Shown: positions 7,832 to 10,379 of the stretch, piece after piece | Layout: each line of letters opens with the position of its first letter | Position numbering within the stretch: position 1 is the stretch's first letter | Assembly (NCBI GenBank): GCA_002340405.1 | Contig: DDLZ01000099.1 | Span: 1,101 to 11,479 of the forward strand | Direction of reading: 5' to 3' | From: Bacteroidales bacterium UBA2559 | Lineage (GTDB): Bacteria > Bacteroidota > Bacteroidia > Bacteroidales > Bacteroidaceae | DNA: 10,379 nt | Translations under genes and position numbers: made by a program | The notes under the pieces: generated by a model | Databases searched by the model: none | What the model was told of the DNA's origin: nothing | What the model saw: the letters and a program-made list of their open reading frames with translations, nothing else

Positions 7832-7963
7832 TGGGAACGTCTCGAACGCTCCTCGGGAACCGGACGGACTCCGTTTGGGAACGTCTCGAACACCTCGAAA
7901 GTCCAGATACCTCGAACATCCGGAACGTTTCGACCCCCCGAATACCTCGAACGCCTCAAACGC
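7832..7963. repeat. C-rich degenerate array, 44-base phase, between convergent genes
   Basis: TGGGAACGTCTCGAAC occurs exactly at 7832-7847 and 7876-7891, 44 bases apart. A diverged copy (CCGGAACGTTTCGACC) begins exactly 44 bases later at 7920. Within the units the heptamer CTCGAAC or a one- to two-base variant recurs at 7841, 7885, 7894, 7911, 7929, 7946 and 7955, mostly 9 or 17-18 bases apart. ATACCTCGAAC is repeated at 7907 and 7942. The array fills almost the entire 136-base gap between the two stop codons and runs a few bases into the last codons of the minus-strand methyltransferase gene. No strong hairpin with a T-run is present, so it is not an ordinary terminator. Confidence 0.7.
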
Positions 7964-9326
7964 TCATGCGGATCCGCCACTCCCTGGGATACATGTTGTT
8001 GGCGCGGTTTCCCAAATTTTTGACAAAACCCAAAGGCCTATCCATAAAGGTCAGGAGCAGAAACCCTTTGGGGGCATTCTCAAACTGCACGGCTTCACAG
8101 CGCAGATACGAAAGAGCCTGTTCCCTTGAGACCTCCACCCTATTGAAAGAGTCTGCACAGAGAGCGCATGACATAGCAAGAGCGTGCGAAGGGATCAAAT
8201 CATGCCCCTTCTTAACGGCAACATCCATACCGCACACCAGCGGATAGAGCAGGCGGCCTATCTCAAGCATATCATCGGCCAACGCTGCAGGCAGGCCATA
8301 GATAGAATCGCGCTCCATGAAAAACCGGAAACCGTCTGCTCCGGCAACCCACCTTTCGAGCTCCGGGAATCTGACTTCGGCCGCCCTTTTGGCAGATTTT
8401 GACCTACTCGACGGACTCCATGAGCCGGGCTTGCGCAACAGAGCAATAAAAAAACCTTCACCTCGTGTTCTGTAGGGCATAAAGTTGTTTACAGGAATAT
8501 CGCTGCCGTCCAAAGCCCCGTAAATGTTCCACGACGGTTCGGTCTGAATCGGCACCGGTTCGGCTCCAAATTCCCCGATCAACCATCGGACATTATCCTC
8601 ATCCTCGGACAGATTAAAGGTACAGGTGCTGTAGATCATAAACCCTCCCGGCTTCAGGGCCGGCCAGATATCGGCCAATATCATACGCTGACGGGCGGCG
8701 CACATATCGACCGTCGCAAGGCTCCAATCGGCCACCGCCTGAGACTCTTTACGGAACATACCCTCGCCCGAACAGGGTGCATCGACAGCAATAACATCAA
8801 ACATCAGCCCCGATTCACCAATCCGGCGTGGCGTGTTGCAGGTCACCATCACATCGCTGCGTCCCCATTTTACCATATTCTCCGCCAGAATATTCGCCCT
8901 TCCCCGCTGGATCTCATTGGCCACAAGGATGCTGCCTTCGGGAAGCAGCGAAGCTATATGAGTCGATTTGCCTCCGGGAGCAGCGCAGAGATCAAGGAAT
9001 GTGACCGGTCCGCTTACACAGCTCCTGACAGCCTGCTCCATAAACATGGACGATGCCTCCTGCACATAGTAAACGCCCTGATGCAGCTTGGGGTCAAGGG
9101 TAAAGAGCGGTCGGCGGTCCAGATAAAAGGCGTCCGATGCCCAAGGCACGGCTCCATCCGTACTGCATCCAAGGGAGTCGAAAACCTCCCCCGGACCGAC
9201 TTTATCCGGATTCAGCCTGATGCTGACCGGCGGAGGGGTTTCCCGCAACGCCTCAAGCAGTTCGGCCGCCTCACCCTCCGGCAACAGTCCGGACAACATA
9301 TTGATAAAATCTGACGGCAGTTCCAT
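7956..9326 (-). CDS. rsmF: RsmF/NOL1-NOP2-Sun family RNA cytosine-C5 methyltransferase
   Basis: SAM-dependent enzyme that methylates C5 of a cytosine in RNA, most likely 16S rRNA (E. coli RsmF makes m5C1407). The 456-residue protein has an N-terminal RNA-binding segment (about 1-105, with PPPVSIRLNP at 31-40 and VYYVQEASSM at 85-94). The Rossmann methyltransferase core has motif I DLCAAPGGKS (112-121). Motif IV is DAPCSGEGMFRK (182-193, Cys185 for product release) and motif VI is YSTCTFN (232-238, Cys235 the catalytic nucleophile). After about residue 310 comes a C-terminal region ending in a PUA-like RNA-binding domain (KGFLLLTFMDRPLGFVKNLGNRANNMYP). Length is close to E. coli RsmF (479). 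It is convergent with the OmpA gene and divergent from thyA. Family is secure; the exact target base is inferred from homology. Confidence 0.93.
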   Translation of the reverse strand: MELPSDFINMLSGLLPEGEAAELLEALRETPPPVSIRLNPDKVGPGEVFDSLGCSTDGAVPWASDAFYLDRRPLFTLDPKLHQGVYYVQEASSMFMEQAVRSCVSGPVTFLDLCAAPGGKSTHIASLLPEGSILVANEIQRGRANILAENMVKWGRSDVMVTCNTPRRIGESGLMFDVIAVDAPCSGEGMFRKESQAVADWSLATVDMCAARQRMILADIWPALKPGGFMIYSTCTFNLSEDEDNVRWLIGEFGAEPVPIQTEPSWNIYGALDGSDIPVNNFMPYRTRGEGFFIALLRKPGSWSPSSRSKSAKRAAEVRFPELERWVAGADGFRFFMERDSIYGLPAALADDMLEIGRLLYPLVCGMDVAVKKGHDLIPSHALAMSCALCADSFNRVEVSREQALSYLRCEAVQFENAPKGFLLLTFMDRPLGFVKNLGNRANNMYPREWRIRMSV

Positions 9327-9346
9327 AACCTGACCTTAAGTTAAGA

Positions 9347-9354
9347 CAAAATTA
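9347..9354 (-). promoter_or_regulatory. Possible Bacteroidota -7 box for the methyltransferase gene
   Basis: Read on the minus strand, 9354 to 9347 is TAATTTTG, a perfect match to the TAnnTTTG -7 element of Bacteroides sigma-ABfr promoters. It lies about 20 bases before the ATG at 9326, which would leave a short leader. I see no TTTG about 20 bases further upstream, so only half of the promoter is supported. Confidence 0.35.
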
Positions 9355-9368
9355 AGCCAAAAAATCAG

Positions 9369-9376
9369 TATATTCG
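9369..9376 (+). promoter_or_regulatory. Possible -7 box for thyA-folA
   Basis: TATATTCG differs from TAnnTTTG at one base and lies 23 bases before the thyA ATG, a plausible distance for a short leader. No TTTG -33 element is visible at the expected spacing. It sits only 14 bases from the opposing candidate, so the two would overlap in a 73-base divergent region. That region also holds TTAAG three times (9336, 9341, 9352). Confidence 0.25.
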
Positions 9377-9399
9377 CAGACAGCTAAAATTAACTGAAC

Positions 9400-10194
9400 A
9401 TGAAACAGTATCTTGAACTGCTTGACAAGATCCTAAAAGAGGGTGTCGAGAAGGTCGATCGGACCGGTACAGGCACCATAAGCATCTTCGGACATCAGAT
9501 GCGCTTCAATCTGGAGGAGGGATTCCCGCTCCTGACGACAAAGAAACTTCATCTGAAGTCAATAATATATGAGCTGCTCTGGTTCCTGAGGGGCGACACC
9601 AACGCCAAATGGCTTCAGGAGCGCGGCGTGCGCATCTGGAACGAATGGGCTGACCCCGACGGTGATCTGGGGCACATATATGGCTATCAATGGCGCTCCT
9701 GGCCCGATTATGAAGGAGGTTTTATTGACCAGATATCGGAAGCGGTAGATAATATAAAACAGAATCCGGACTCACGCCGTATCATAGTCAGCTCATGGAA
9801 TGTGGCCGATCTGAAGAATATGAATCTGCCGCCCTGCCACACCTTCTTTCAGTTCTATGTGGCAAACGGCAGGCTCAGTCTTCAGCTCTACCAGCGCAGT
9901 GCCGACACCTTCCTGGGCGTTCCCTTCAATATTGCTTCATACGCTCTGCTTACCATGATGACGGCTCAGGTCACGGGACTCAAACCCGGCGACTTTATAC
10001 ATACCACAGGTGACACCCACCTCTACACGAACCATCTGGAGCAGGCACGTCTGCAACTGACACGCGAGCCGCGCCGGCTGCCCGAAATGATCATTAACCC
10101 CGATGTGAAGAGCATCTTTGACTTCAAATTTGAAGATTTCCGGATTGAAGGCTATGATCCGCATCCTCACATCAAAGCCGAAGTCTCAGTATGA
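9400..10194 (+). CDS. thyA: Thymidylate synthase
   Basis: Converts dUMP to dTMP using 5,10-methylene-tetrahydrofolate as both carbon donor and reductant, yielding dihydrofolate; cytoplasmic homodimer. The 264-residue protein has the same length as the E. coli enzyme, and key residues fall at the same numbers: Arg21, Glu58, Trp80, Tyr94, nucleophile Cys146 in [10 protein letters not shown], Arg166, Asp169 in QRSADTFLG, Asn177, His207 and Tyr209 in DTHLY. It therefore appears complete and active. The stop overlaps the ATG of the dihydrofolate reductase gene (ATGA), so the pair is co-transcribed and probably translationally coupled. The start is the first ATG in frame and gives the canonical MKQYLELL opening. 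Confidence 0.98.
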   Translation: MKQYLELLDKILKEGVEKVDRTGTGTISIFGHQMRFNLEEGFPLLTTKKLHLKSIIYELLWFLRGDTNAKWLQERGVRIWNEWADPDGDLGHIYGYQWRSWPDYEGGFIDQISEAVDNIKQNPDSRRIIVSSWNVADLKNMNLPPCHTFFQFYVANGRLSLQLYQRSADTFLGVPFNIASYALLTMMTAQVTGLKPGDFIHTTGDTHLYTNHLEQARLQLTREPRRLPEMIINPDVKSIFDFKFEDFRIEGYDPHPHIKAEVSV

Positions 10195-10379
10195 TAACCA
10201 TAATCGTTGCCATCTCCGAAGACGGAGCCATAGGATTTGAAAACCGTCTCATCTATCATCTTCGTGCCGACATGAAGCGTTTCAAAGCTCTCACTACCGG
10301 TAACACGGTGCTTATGGGACGCAACACATTTGAGTCCCTGCCCAAAGGAGTGCTACCCAACCGAAGAAACATAGTTCTC
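10191..10379 (+). CDS. folA: Dihydrofolate reductase, 3' end cut by window edge
   Basis: Reduces dihydrofolate to tetrahydrofolate with NADPH, regenerating the cofactor used by ThyA. The first 63 residues are present: the opening [18 protein letters not shown] carries the Met20-loop region, LRADMKRFK places the catalytic acid Asp27 at the E. coli position, and [12 protein letters not shown] (42-53) is the NADPH-binding stretch. Two positions differ from the common PWxLPAD pattern: Tyr22 in place of Trp and Arg25 in place of Pro. A Tyr there also seems to occur in relatives (from memory), so this need not mean drug resistance. The start is fixed by the four-base overlap with thyA. The C-terminal half lies outside the window. 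Confidence 0.96.
   Translation, partial: MITIIVAISEDGAIGFENRLIYHLRADMKRFKALTTGNTVLMGRNTFESLPKGVLPNRRNIVL

Noticed and set aside
7820..7955. Bidirectional rho-independent terminator between the convergent genes
   Set aside because: Only four-base stems such as TTCG-ACCCCC-CGAA are visible, with no T-run on either strand.
7734..8129. Plus-strand open frame of about 131 codons crossing the convergent gap
   Set aside because: It overlaps the end of the OmpA gene, the C-rich repeats and the methyltransferase gene antisense; its product is low-complexity repeat translation.

Overview
This window looks like a chromosomal segment of a member of the Bacteroidales (phylum Bacteroidota). The evidence is a DAHP synthase fused to a C-terminal chorismate mutase, an outer-membrane lipoprotein with the layout TPR, PD40 propeller, carboxypeptidase-regulatory-like domain, OmpA, and a RecQ with a long insert before its zinc site. 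Start codons are preceded by A-rich sequence rather than clear Shine-Dalgarno sites, and one good TAnnTTTG -7 box is visible. Base composition is moderate in GC within genes. There is no sign of a phage, transposon or genomic island.

Layout. Bases 1-1425 hold the C-terminal two thirds or so of a RecQ helicase. It is followed on the same strand by the DAHP synthase/chorismate mutase (1563-2663), an SGNH-hydrolase lipoprotein (2758-3408), and an ABC-2 exporter made of an ATPase (3419-4345) and a permease (4358-5659). The last three genes are 10-12 bases apart and probably form one operon. After a 174-base gap comes a PorE-like OmpA lipoprotein (5834-7819). A convergent gene on the minus strand (9326-7956) encodes an RsmF/NOL1-type m5C RNA methyltransferase. 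It is transcribed divergently from thyA (9400-10194), whose stop overlaps the start of folA (10191 to the right edge, truncated).

How the genes fit together. thyA and folA form the classic dTMP/tetrahydrofolate pair: ThyA oxidises methylene-THF to DHF and FolA reduces it back. The DAHP synthase/chorismate mutase links entry into the shikimate pathway to the branch towards Phe/Tyr. The SGNH lipoprotein and ABC exporter are envelope functions with no known substrate here. The OmpA lipoprotein probably bridges the outer membrane and peptidoglycan.

No clearly new enzymatic system is visible. The least explained signal lies between genes. Three spacers are each built of their own degenerate tandem repeats: an AT-rich array with 25-base phase (1445-1594) that runs through the start codon of the DAHP synthase gene, an A-rich T-poor leader with a 25-base repeat (about 2669-2752), and a C-rich array with 44-base phase (7832-7963) between two convergent genes.
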